This document shows positions 26,771 through 38,413 of a stretch of DNA of 64,000 nucleotides, piece after piece. Numbering within the stretch: the first letter of the stretch is position 1; each line of letters starts with the position of its first letter. The notes under the pieces were generated by a model, which saw nothing but the letters and a program-made list of their open reading frames with translations, was not told the DNA's origin and did no database searches. Position numbers and translations under genes: made by a program. Origin of the DNA: Cercis canadensis (taxonomy: Eukaryota > Streptophyta > Magnoliopsida > Fabales > Fabaceae); assembly GCA_003255065.1 (NCBI GenBank), contig QAOA01007022.1, positions 608,420-672,419 of the forward strand, in the 5' to 3' direction.

Positions 26771-27392
26771 GGCCCATTTTTGCATTTGAAATTGAAAGTA
26801 AAAACTAATCCACCATATGTTCGGGCTAGATTGAGTCAATTTAGCCCAGCCCATTGTTTATCTATTTTGTGTTTTAATGTCGCTCTTAATTGCATGTCAG
26901 CCCAGTTGGCATGTTATTTTGTTTCATGTGAAGCCCATTTTAGTTTTTTTTGGGGCCAAGGAAAGAAATTTAATAAAAAGAAACTCGTAAAAATACAAGA
27001 TAAATTCATAAAAGAATGAAAGTTACACCAACCGAGGTGGCGGCTCATGTGGTAGGTTGACTTTCCAGTAACCTAGGGTTGTCATTTGTGTTTAGCCCTT
27101 CGTTTGGACTGATAATCACAGCCCATTATTATTGGGGTGATAGGTCTCCCTCATAAGAAAATTAAATGGGGTACATGTCCATCGGCATAAGAGGGCAATG
27201 ACTATTGTGCTAGATAACCCAATTTTTTCAAATCCAATCACAGACATGCTTATAATATTGGACAGTAAGAAGCTCTCAAGACACCCTCTTCTACTTAACT
27301 AATTGCGAATCCGTACTTGAATAGCCTTCTTGGATATGTACTCTTGTACAAAGTTGCCTCTCTTGAGCAAAAACTAAACTCAATCTCATAAG

Positions 27393-27540
27393 TTACTTAG
27401 CTGGAGACTGTCCATAAGGAGAATATGAAGTTGTGGGCTGAGCCCTCATGCTGCACAATGCATTAATCATATTCATTGAATCTGTTTCTATGATAATTTT
27501 GGTGATTCTTTGCAACATATAGGGCCGTACCAAGTGACAA
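27393..27540 (-). pseudogene. RNase-H-like fragment containing an ETDS motif
   Basis: The minus-strand translation includes RITKIIIETDSMNMINAL, the strand-and-helix segment with the catalytic Asp (ETDS) of RVT_3-type RNase H domains, followed by about 25 residues and a stop. No complete domain surrounds it. Its order relative to the 26639-26770 fragment is the reverse of the domain order, so the two come from different insertions or from a rearranged one. Confidence 0.45.
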
Positions 27541-28739
27541 AAAAATAGCAATGTGTTTGTTCCCTCTTCCAAATACTCTGCTCAATCATAAATGAAACAA
27601 AATCCTGTTATCTTAACAGGCCTCCAACTTCAGGTTAAACCAATCTTCTGGAGAAAGGAGGGGATCAACAAATAGCATGCTTCATAGGTAAGAATTGGAT
27701 GTAATTAATTCGGAGGTCATTTATAGGATTTCCTGCAAATGTGGCATTATGTCGCTGTTTCCACTTTCTAGACATGCCGTAGGAGGAAAGGCAAGAGATA
27801 TTTCACTGTATAATTAGGTTAATGTATGGAAAGTGAGAACGTGATACCCTGAGTCTTACATTAGATATCTGAGATTAGATAATTCTTATAACATTGGATA
27901 TATGTGAGATTAGATTACACTACATAACCACACTACTAAATGTTTATTAATTTGGATGAGTTGTGAAATTTTTATGGTCACAAGAATTACTTTCATGAAA
28001 TTTGTTGTCATTGAGAATCACTGCTACAAAGAAGTAGTTTTGTCTTTAGCATTTTCACCTTTTAAATTTTTGTCCTCTGTAGCAAAAATGCTTCACACAA
28101 AAGCGCTCTTGTGTCCAAAGAAATACTTAGAAGGTATCTAAAAACTTAGTCAAATAGGAGCCAAGATTACTTGAATTAAGCATTTTTAAGCAATGTGGTT
28201 CAACCTTCAACTTAGGTCAACTCCTCGGAACGTGACAGAGAATTGATTTAGGAGAATTACATACATTGAACCCATAGCTACCTAATTAAGATATAAAATT
28301 AAGTGAGATTGGTGAGAAAGGTAGATAACACAAACTAACCAAACAACAATAAAGAAGAGCCATATGGCCAAAAGAAAAATAGCAGAATCTTCCTCTTGAT
28401 CTTAAGGGGGAGGACATGAAATTTTTGGCCATTCGAAAGAAACAATAGGAAGCTAATTACTCGTGAGTGTAGTGATACTTCTCTTGATCTTAAGATTCAA
28501 GGTGTTATAAATGATAAGTTTTATTGTTAGAGTATACTTTTTTCTTTACACCCAAAAGAAGATAATATATTTTCTTTCTCTTCACCTGTGCTTTGTACTT
28601 CTTAAAAGAAATAAAAACATTGGAGGTGAGTATAAAGAACTTTTAAATCATCTTTATTATAAGCTTTTGGAGCTAGAATAGTCACAAGAGGGAGCTGCAT
28701 TCTTGTGGTAATGAAGCCTAAAATTTGGACTTAATCATC

Positions 28740-28872
28740 TTTCCTCACATTATATAATCTTAAGAGTGAATAAATTCTCTTACCCTAAACAAATAAAACA
28801 AACAANTTTCTTCACATTATATAATCTTAAGAGTGAATAAATTCTCTTACCCTAAACAAATAAAACAAACAA
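28740..28872. repeat. 66-bp direct duplication around single N at 28806 (assembly scar)
   Basis: Sequence 28740-28805 recurs at 28807-28872 with one C/T difference near its start. Confidence 0.85.
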
Positions 28873-29959
28873 AGCCGCGTGAGATGATCACCAACTGGCT
28901 TCTCTGTTTCTCTCCACAATAAAGGCAGTGCACCAACTTGGCTGGTGTGTGGGTTTTCACCAACAAAGAAAGAAAACTATAATATTCATTGGAAAATAAA
29001 AGGAAATTGAGAAAATAAATACAATATAAAAGAAAATAATTGTTTAATTTCTTGTAGAGTTACCCATTGGAGGATTCAGGTTTCTCTTTTAGTCAATAAG
29101 AATAAGAATGTGAGTCATGCACGGTCAACAAAGTTGTCCTTACTTCCGGTTATTTTTTTTTTATTCTTATCACATATTTCAAAGTTATATAGTTATTCTC
29201 ATAAAAAATCAGTAACTTTTTTTTTTGGAAGGAATCTTTGCTTTTCTATAATGGTATAGACTTTTGCAAAATATTTATGAAATTTTTCAGTTTGGATTTA
29301 AATAAATTTATATAGCTCGTGTTAACTTTCTTCTTAAACATGCACTTGATTTTTTCTTTTTAATGATATAGTTTAAGTAATCTAATAATAATTGTCTCAA
29401 AACTTTTCATCTAAAAATAAACACTTGAGCATTGACTCTAAATCTATTTAGAGTATCATTACACTATTTATGCACTAATTCTTTTTATATTACTTTATAT
29501 GGTGTAATTACTATAATTTAAGTTTAACTTCATCAATTTAAATATTTTTTGTTAATCTGAGATATTACTAAAACTAGCAGCCATATAGATCCATCCATAA
29601 ATTTAAACAAGAAAGGGAATTTTGTTCCTTCCATCACAATGTGGTGGAGGGACAATGTACCTAAAACATTTATAATATTGTGGAGATGGAATTTTCCGAG
29701 TTCACCCTTTTTTTTTAAAAAAAAAAAAAAGGCGAAATCTTAAATGTAAATAATTGAGTTTCAAGAGAATCTAGGACACTTTGACCGGTCACTGGGAGAG
29801 TAGTACTTGAGCAGTTGAGTTGAGTTGAGTTGAGCCTGGAAGTAGAATTAGGATCATCATGTGAATAACTGCATTGGTGCATGGACCATTTGTGATTCTG
29901 CTTGAAAGATACAAGTGATTTTTACCAAGCTGAGCCACATGGTCTTGATTCTAACTTGT

Positions 29960-29980
29960 AAGAGAGAGAGAGAGAGAGAG
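29960..29980. repeat. (AG)n microsatellite
   Basis: About ten AG units, roughly 950 bases upstream of the IQD start codon. Confidence 0.9.
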
Positions 29981-30921
29981 CTGCTCCCAGCACGTGACAC
30001 CATGAGACTCCTCTTTAGCTCCCCAAATTGTTTATCAAAGAAAAGTGGGACAAGGTCCCAAAGCCCCAAAAGCATATTTTATCCACAAAAGAAAAAGCTT
30101 TTCATTCCATTATCAAATTCAAAAAGTAACTTTTGGTTCTTCCCCTGTCCACAACCACAACCCTCTCCTTCCCTCTCTTTCAATCTCTTCGGAATCACTA
30201 ACAAAACCCACTCTCATTTTTTTTTATCTCAATTATTCATTCATTAACATATGTGCTTGAGTTAGCAGCTTAGCATAGCTTCTGACACTCCCACTGCTGT
30301 CTCCACGCCACGCCACTAAAATCCACCAAGCTTTACCCATCTTAGATTAACTTCCACAAAAAAAAAAAAAATTTCTATTCTGCCTCCCATTTAAATAAAG
30401 CAAGTATAGTACAATACTTAAACCCATTTATTTACTCAACATGATCTTAAAGGCAGATTTTATTCTGGTTTTTTATGGTATGTCTCTTTGTTGGTCAAAA
30501 TATTTCATTGATTACTAAACAGAGTTTTCTTGCACTTTGTGTCAAAAAATTTCAATTTACCAATTAAATCATCTATTTGACTGGAAATGTCATTTAATGA
30601 AATGGGGCTGTAAGGGAACGCAGGACAAAGTGATGGGGACAAGCTTACTGTAGCATTGCTTAATGTGTGTACCCATAGATATAATAAGATTGAATCTGAG
30701 CTGCACAGTTAAATGCCAGGCTCTCCCTGTTTTTGCTTCTCTTTCTTTTTTTCTTTCTTTCTTCCAGACACGGTTAAAAGACTTTGTTTGGGCATTATAT
30801 TACTAGACAACGGAAACCTCTCTCTCTTAGTGTCTTTAATTTCACAATTTCTGGCTCTTTGTGGATTCTGTTGTTTTGCAGTTTCAGCTGTAAATGCAGA
30901 AGGATTTTACTGTTCATTTTC

Positions 30922-33117
30922 ATGGGGAAGAAGGGAGGTAGCTCATGGTTCACTGCTGTGAAAAGGGCTTTCAGATCTCCAACAAAAGACAGTGACAACA
31001 GGAGTAGCAGAAGAAGAGAGGACCATGACCAAGAAGAAGACGAAGAGAAGGTACTCAAACTGAAACTCAATTCTTCTATGATCCTGTTTCGGTCACTGTT
31101 CTCAGATCATTAAGAATGCTGGGTTAACTTGTTTTTACCCTTTTCTTTTCTGGGTATTCTGCAGAAGAGAGAAAGACGAAGATGGATTTTCAGAAAACCT
31201 GTAAATCAGGAAAATGGACAAACCCCACCGAAGGCGAAGCCTGATGTGTCTGCAAGTGGGACTTCAACTAGTGACCATGTATCTATGACGGCAGTGGCGG
31301 CCGCCGCCACAGATCAAAAGCATGCTCTTGCAGTGGCGGTGGCCACCGCCGAGGCCGCCATGGCCACCGCCCAGGCTGCTGTGGAAGTAGCCAGATTGAA
31401 CAGACCAAATAATCATGCTAGGGAGCACCACTATGCAGCTGTTGTAATTCAAACTGCATTTAGAGGATATCTGGTAAGTTGAGCAAACAGATCTAAACAA
31501 ACCCATTTCATTCTGTTTTGAAATGAAAAGAAAAAGAGGCCAAATTGAATGGAATTTTTGTGTTTGAAGGCAAGGAGAGCTCTTCGTGCACTAAAGGGGC
31601 TAGTGAAGTTGCAAGCTTTGGTGAGAGGGCACAATGTTAGGAAGCAAGCAAAGATGACCCTTCGGTGCATGCAAGCTCTGGTTAGAGTACAAGCTAGAGT
31701 GCTTGACCATCGCATGAGGTTGTCACATGATGGTAGCAGAAAATCCACTTTCAGCGATACCAATAGTGTGTGGGAATCACGGTATCTTCAGGACATTTCA
31801 GATAGAAAATCAGTGGTAAGTCAACTTTTGATTAAACCAGCATCAATTTAGGATTTATCTTGCTTTCAATCAGCAATTATGGGGGAAAAAAAGTACTTTT
31901 TGCTCCCAAAAGGAAGGGAAAATAGTTTCAATGTTGTTAATCAATCACTTTCAGAACTTTTCATTATCAAATAATCAAAAACTTGAATGTCCACTTTAGA
32001 GGCTTATGTGTTTGGGATTATAATTATAATGACAGTCAAGAGAGGGAAGCAGCATTGCAGATGATTGGGATGAAAGACCACACACTGTTGAAGAAGTTAA
32101 AGCCATGTTGCAGCAGAGGAAAGAAGCAGCAATGAAGCGAGACAAGTCCTTGTCTCAAGCCTTTTCCCAACAGGTTCATTCTCTTCACTCTGTTTTGGCT
32201 CTGTTTCACACTCTGTCTCCTCTGTTTTGTTATGTCTAAAATTGCTAACCTAATTGGTTGGACATTGATTAACATTGTGATAGATTTGGAGGAAAGGAAG
32301 GAGCCCATCAATTGGAAATGAGGAGGAGCTTGAGGAGAGACCAAAATGGCTTGATCGGTGGATGGCGGCGAAGCCATGGGAAACCAGAGGAAGAGCTTCA
32401 ACTGATCAAAGAGAGCCAATTAAAACAGTAGAAATTGATACCTCTCAGCCTTACTCGTATCTAGGATCTAATTACAGAAGATCACATCCAAATTATCAAT
32501 ATAACCCACACCAACACCAAGCACAACCACAAAGACATTCAGTTGCTTCCCCATTACACAGAAGTCACCAAAATGGAGGATCTCTTCACCAATCCCCTGC
32601 AACTGCAACCCCTTCCCCTGCAAAATCAAGGCCTATCCAAGTCAGGTCTGCGAGCCCTCGTTGTGGTAGAGAAGATAGGAGCTTCCATAATACCTCTCAA
32701 ACACCAAGCTTGAGGTCCAATTACCATTACACAGGAAACTTATATCAAAATGGTAGTTCAAGGGTTGGAACAAGTAATTGTGGTGCTACATTGCCCAACT
32801 ACATGGCGGCAACGGAGTCTGCAAAGGCGAGAATTCGGTCTCAGAGTGCGCCGAGGCAGAGGCCATCCACGCCGGAGAGGGACAGATTAGGGTCAGCAAA
32901 GAAAAGGCTTTCTTTCCCAGTTCCTGATCCTTATGGTATAGGAATGGGTTATGCAAGTTATGGTCATAGTCTAAGGAGTCCAAGCTTTAAGAGTGTGAGT
33001 GCATCACATTTTGGGTTGGAGCAGCAATCCAACTATTCCTCTTGCTGCACTGAGAGTCTTGGTGGTGGTGAGATTTCCCCTTCCTCAACAAGTGACCTTA
33101 GAAGGTGGTTGAGATGA
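30922..33117 (+). CDS. IQD: IQ67-domain (IQD) calmodulin-binding protein
   Basis: Five coding exons (30922-31050, 31165-31473, 31570-31815, 32036-32173, 32284-33117), all introns phase 0, encode 551 residues. The N-terminus [20 protein letters not shown] is a basic IQD start. The IQ67 domain spans about residues 133-190: [13 protein letters not shown] (first IQ motif, Ile138-Gln139), [16 protein letters not shown] (second), and [11 protein letters not shown] (third, partial). The intron that splits the first IQ motif directly before [10 protein letters not shown] is the family hallmark. A DUF4005 region with [20 protein letters not shown] lies near the C-terminus, and the tail is basic and Ser-rich. 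IQD proteins bind calmodulin and usually act as scaffolds at microtubules, plasma membrane or nucleus. Length and motif wording suggest the IQD16-18 group, but I do not assign a number. Confidence 0.95.
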
Positions 33118-33766
33118 TTCATTCATTGATTAATGCCAAAATTTTATGAGATCTATAACTCATTCACTTCTCTTATTTAATTTAGGTTTGTGATGTTAAG
33201 AGTTATTTTAATTAACACCCTCACCCCAAAACGAAAGGAAAGTATCTAGGGGTGGTCTCAATCTGATTTAGGAGCAGGGCAGCAAGTACTTAACCTGCTA
33301 GGAAGCTGAGCTAAGAAGTTACCATTCATGTGTTCCTTCTTTTATGATTCTTTTTCATATTTTTCTTAGGGTATGAAGATAAATGTGACCTTCATGTGGG
33401 GACCCACCTCACTTGTGATGTTGTATTGATGTTGAAAGAATGCTTAAACCATCTGAGAGACTTTTCTGACTATCATCTCCAGTGAAAATAACTTCTACTC
33501 GTTCTTTGTTTTCTAGCTGTTTGCCTTAACAATTTTACCTTTTTCCTCTCTCAAGCAAATATGAAGAGGATTTTAAGCTACCCATATTATGTAAGAGGGG
33601 TAAAAACAGAAAATATTTCCCACTGAAATAAATTTTTAATTTTAGTACTATTACAAAGAGTGATATTATATACAAATTACTCTCACCAGATGTGATGTCA
33701 TAAATAGTACTAGATACTAAGTTTTGAAGTTTAGAGCCTAAGTCCTCAATTATGTATAAGTTATTA

Positions 33767-34297
33767 GGTCCTTTGACTCAAATATTACACTTTTACAATT
33801 TTTTTACACATTTATTATACTTTTAAATTTATTTATCTTAATATTATACTTTTTAAAAAAGAAAAAACTTTTTTGGAGCAGTGGGCCTTATTAGACACAT
33901 CATGTGTCAACCGGCGTGTCCCCATTTATCAAATCCAAAATCTCGAAACAACCAAAGCGCAGAAGTCCATTTAAGGGAGAAACAAAGCAACCAATAAAAG
34001 CATAATCAACATTTCAACTACAATTTAATGCGGGCGAAAACGGAGGGAAAAGGAGAATTGTGGGAATGCTGGATTTTTGGTTTTAGAACCGGTGGTGACA
34101 CGCCATGTGTTAGATGGCGTGTCTGGTGGGGACATGTCGGCTGACACACGACGTGTTCGGTGGAACCTACTTTACATAAATTATTTTTTTTTTCAAGTTT
34201 TTTATTTTTAAAAAATATAATGTTAAGGTAAATAAGTTTGAAAGTATAATAAATGTGTAAAAAAGTTATAAAAGTGTAATATTTGTGTCAAAGTGCC
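33767..34297. mobile_element. Long-TIR MULE-like MITE, 531 bp
   Basis: The left end GGTCCTTTGACTCAAATATT is mirrored by the reverse complement of the right end, GGCACTTTGACACAAATATT. The inverted match continues for about 100 bases (TTACACATTTATTATACTTT in both arms). The interior carries a second inverted pair around CACACGCCATGTG-like strings. Flanking 9-mers AAGTTATTA (33758-33766) and AAGCTACTA (34298-34306) match 7 of 9, as expected for an aged 9-bp target duplication. Confidence 0.7.
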
Positions 34298-34550
34298 AAG
34301 CTACTAATCCCAATTTTTGTAGCACATACTTCTTACCATCCTAAAACTAATACACAGTGTTCCATTGAAAGTTATATTTTTGTTTCTCATATAAATCTTA
34401 TTCCTCCAATTTTTTAATAAGATTTGAACCTTTGAGGTAGCTTATTTATCTTCTATAAATGCAATCATACTCATTTTTAGAGTATTGAGAAAGTAAGTAT
34501 TAAGGTGAGATATAATTTGGAAGTTCCATTTATTATTGGCAGCCAATGTC

Positions 34551-35514
34551 GGTAAATTGACTTAAATAATATATATTTGTAAATTATTTATGTAAAAGGG
34601 ATAATTTCTAAATTATTTACCTAAAATAGGCAATTTTTAAATATTTTATTATTTTTTTTACGTAAGGGAAAATACGCTATACATATATATAGCGTCTATG
34701 AACTGAAAATGTTATAGGACATGTTAAAATAAAACATGTTCACTATTTAAAAAGACGAAGATGTATTTTTTAAAAAATAAACTAGCTATAGCCTAAAGCC
34801 AATGTCTCCTTTCCAGGACATTATCCAAGCAACTTTTGGCAAAAGGGTGTAAGTGTTTTTTTGACATTATCAAAGTGGGCCTTGAGGGATATAAGCACGA
34901 GCTAAAAGCATGAAAATTTCCTGAATAATTGCCTCTTAATTCAAATCAAATAAGGAGAAATCGGTAATCACTAATCAAGCACGTCATCTTTATGAAAGAC
35001 CCATAAGTGTAAGTTTTTATCATCGACTAATAAGGTGACCAAGAGTGGAGACTTACACGCTTGGCTATGGCATGTTCTATTAGAACACGTTTTAAGCCAA
35101 GGTGACCAAGAGTGGAGACTTACACGCTTGGCTATGGTGTGTTTTATTAGAACATACTTTAAGTCATAAAGCGTGTTTTAATGAAACACGTTCTATTAGA
35201 ACACACTTTAAGTCATAAAGCGTATTCTAATAAAATACGTTTTATCTTGTAAAACGTGTTATATTAGAACACGTTTTATAAGCTATAACGTGTTTACTTT
35301 AAAAAAAATATCCCTTCATCTCTTTAAACAGTGAACACGTTTTATCTGAACATGTTTTATAGTATTTTTAGTTCATAGAAGCTATATCTATATATGACGT
35401 ATTTTCTCTTATGTATGAACAATATTTAAAATTGTCAATTTTAGATAAATAATTTAGAAACGACCCTTTTTACGTAAATAGTTTATAAATATATATTATT
35501 TAAGTCAATTTGCT
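34551..35514. mobile_element. Foldback MULE-like MITE, copy 2 (964 bp)
   Basis: The ends GGTAAATTGACTTAAATAAT and ATTATTTAAGTCAATTTGCT are inverted over more than 100 bases and match copy 1 (14158) and copy 3 (39758). The interior has many palindromic units with GAACACGTTTTA / TAAAACGTGTT, and a 67-bp tandem repeat beginning AAGGTGACCAAGAGTGGAGA at 35032 and 35099. About 240 bases (34795-35035) resemble neither arm and may be captured or inserted DNA. Flanks GCCAATGTC and GCGAATGTG match 7 of 9. Confidence 0.7.
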
Positions 35515-36577
35515 GCGAATGTGATCAAGTACATAATTAGCATAACTCCTATAGATAGATAATTAGCTATGCATGTATATAATACTAAGAGTGAAAGAGG
35601 CCAAATTCAACCATTTACTCAAGAAATCAGATAGGAATGATTTACTCTGTGTTTCCCACTATTATTTGCTCTGTGCCTTCAAACCTTTCCCTGCTTCTAG
35701 CTGGCCTGCAGCCAATAATGGCAATAAGAGATGGGCCACAGCAGTTATGAGACCATACCATGGACCTATCTTGCACTCTAAACCATAGCATCTAACTCAT
35801 TTTCCAACTCTTATTATTATTATGCTTTATGAACTGCTTCACTCAATCAGCGGTGCAGAGTTATTACAGAAGAGCTGCATAGTGCTATGATTGTGCAAGT
35901 TTTTTCTTCACTGAAACTCAAAAGCAGAGGTATCTTGGTGTCCCATCTTACTGAAAACTGTTCGTTGGTTGCTAAAAGGAACCTATGCTATTGCTTCTGA
36001 CTATAGAATGAGTAAGTCTTCTGAATTGGCTCCCAAGTTAGATGCTGAACAATCATCTGCACTTCTGCATAATTAGTACTGATGGCATTTGCGAATTTGA
36101 TGATGGACTGGATCACACTCTTCTCATTTTCAAATCGCTAGTGTTAGTAGCACACCTCAAAATTCACACAATTATTTTTTTTATATCTACACACATAACG
36201 GGATTTAAATTTAATTAAATTCGTTTAAATTTTAACTAAACTGATCTACATTCACTTAAATATTTTTTTACATAAACATAATTTCTCTTTATGAATCCAA
36301 CAACTGTGAATGACTGGTAGCCGTTATACTGTTTGATAAAAGAAACATTAGGGTGTGATTTTCGTTTTTTTTCTTTTCCACAATCTCATATTATAAGTTG
36401 TGATAATTTCATCAAATATGAACTTAGGTCCAAGAATGTCTCATGGATAGTATTCAGCCTAACTAGTGAGAAATTTAAAAGGGCCAGCCAATGCGCACTA
36501 CTGTACTAGCATAAAGGCCCAATATTGTAAGTTTAGATTTAATCTTTATATTGGTATTTATTCTTTAAATTTCTAGC

Positions 36578-36604
36578 AAAAAAAAAAAANAAAAAAAAAA
36601 AAAA
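36578..36604. repeat. Poly-A tract interrupted by N at 36590
   Basis: A homopolymer run with a single N inside it, the same junction type as at 20226. Confidence 0.85.
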
Positions 36605-38009
36605 GACATACTTTTTAGAGATTTTTTATGAAAAAATTTAAATAAAATTAATTTCAAATTAATTATTTGTACTACCAAAATAACAGCATTATTAATTACA
36701 ACTACCAGCAACTAGTATTAAAATTTCAAGGGTCCTCATATAAAAATAAAAAAGTTCAAGGGTCCATGTCTTTGCCCATAAGTTATTTGGGTCAAATTTT
36801 CTGGGGTTGTACTATAGCAGTTCTCATAAAACTAAGAGGGATTGACTATGTCTATCTTATAAAAATGCATATTATGAACTCTACATTAGTTACTAGAAGA
36901 TATTGTATCACATTAATTTATTTTTTATTATTAGATAAATAAAACTATTTTTTTAGCTGAAAATATGAGAGAATGATCATTTGAATCTGAAACTCAATCT
37001 CTTAAACTGATTAGACTGTGATATCATTTCACATTACTTAATATTTGTAGAGCTGTAGAATAGAATTTAGATCATCAGCTCAAAAAGGAGCTTTCAACGC
37101 ATATATAATATAATAGTATAAATATGAGATGTAGCTGTGAAAGATTGCTGTGATATTATTTATTACTTTGCTGCCTTATACAATTATTATTAGATGAAAA
37201 TCGATCGAATTGAATGTGCAGTTATCTGGTGAATCGGTGATATAATCAATGGTGTCCTTTCTCACATTAAAGTGAAAGGGACCTGAGATGTGCATCAAGT
37301 AAAGTCTTCTTCCTTCTTGCACACGAGCAATATATGCCATTCTCCCTTCTCCTTCCCAGGTGTCATTCTGTGTTCGCTTTTCTGAATTCCTCGAAGAATG
37401 AATTTATTAGAAATCCAAACATAACTACAATTTCATCTATTTGCACGTTACTCTACCATATAATTCCTTACAATTCAGTATATAAACTACCTAGGTCCAC
37501 TAAAACTTTATCAGTAAGTTTAATGTATTCTAAATTATTTAATAAATAGTGTATGACAATAATTCCACACATAAAAAATGTAATCCCGTAGCTCGTAAGT
37601 GTCCACTGACATTAATGCAATTATTGATGTGGCAAGAATATGTTAAAAGTTAAAACTTATGTGTACGTGAATGAAGTGGGCTTAAGCAAAGTGCAAGTTC
37701 CTCAAGCGCACTGCACTTCCGATACACTCATCCTATACTATCTATCATATATTTCAACTCCTAGCAACTTCACTTCAAAGGCTGCAAAGCTAGATTGAAG
37801 ATACGCAGAACCTGGTTATCTGTCTCAAGTTTAGGACAGGTGTAGAGGTCAGATGCTTGATTCAATGCCAGAAACATCTAAAGCAACAAAACCCCATAAT
37901 TTCAAGCTAAAATAATGCTGACCCACTTGTCACGTGTCCCAAAAATATAGAGATTTGGAAGAGTTAATATTCTTGGATTAATTAACAATTCACCCAGTCC
38001 CCTCACAAC

Positions 38010-38360
38010 AAAGTTAATTAGCCCCCTCATTACATTTGTAAAATACCACCCCACAGAAATGTGTTACTTAATAAACCTTCAGTTAAATTAAGGCACCACA
38101 AAACTTCTGACCTTGGATCGTTGTTGCCTACTCTCTAAAGCAAGACACCCGCATATATATATATATATATGTGAGACACAAAGCNAAAGTTAATTAGCCC
38201 CCTCATTCCATTTGTAAAATACCACCCCACAGAAATGTGTTACTTAATAAACCTTCAGTTAAATTAAGGCACCACAAAAGTTCTGACTTTGGATCGTTGT
38301 TGCCTACTCTCTAAAGCAAGACACCCGCATATATATATATATATATGTGAGACACAAAGC
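38010..38360. repeat. 175-bp direct duplication around single N at 38185 in the GULLO-1 promoter
   Basis: Sequence 38010-38184 recurs at 38186-38360 with a few substitutions (TCATTACATTT versus TCATTCCATTT, ACAAAACTTCTGACC versus ACAAAAGTTCTGACT). Each copy ends with the same (AT)n tract and GTGAGACACAAAGC. It lies 50-400 bases before the start codon, so the upstream region shown here may be artificially long. Confidence 0.85.
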
Positions 38361-38367
38361 TATATGG

Positions 38368-38375
38368 TATATAAA
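38368..38375 (+). promoter_or_regulatory. Possible TATA box of GULLO-1
   Basis: TATATAAA lies 46 bases before the start codon. The paralogous gene has a very similar TATATATAAAC string at -55 to -63. This agreement between paralogues is the main support. Confidence 0.35.
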
Positions 38376-38413
38376 CCATCGCAAAGAAGCATTAAAAATC
38401 AAAACTCTCAATC

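Larger units (their letters stand above)
23688..30700. other. Gene-poor intergenic region upstream of the IQD gene
   Basis: No intact gene is supported. It holds an (AT)n microsatellite (25241-25266), two RNase-H-like fragments, an assembly duplication at 28806 and a GA microsatellite (29960-29980). Repeated strings such as TTTTTACCGTGCATAA (about 25934 and 26044) and an inverted GTTTGGTACAAA / TTTGAACCAAAC pair (about 25693 and 26415) suggest decayed transposons. A frame at about 25276-25422 reads like protein but has no recognised motif. Confidence 0.5.
33118..38413. other. Intergenic region between the IQD and GULLO genes
   Basis: No gene is supported. It contains the IQD 3' flank, two long-TIR elements (33767-34297 and 34551-35514), a poly-A run interrupted by N at 36590, an assembly duplication at 38185, and the GULLO-1 promoter. 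A frame at 35573-35788 and the adjacent higher-complexity DNA to about 36120 look less AT-rich but show no family I recognise. Confidence 0.55.

Noticed and set aside
30715-30735. Resemblance to a miR160-like string (TGCCAGGCTCTCCCTGT)
   Set aside because: It does not match the miRNA closely enough, and I see no complementary arm that would make a precursor hairpin.
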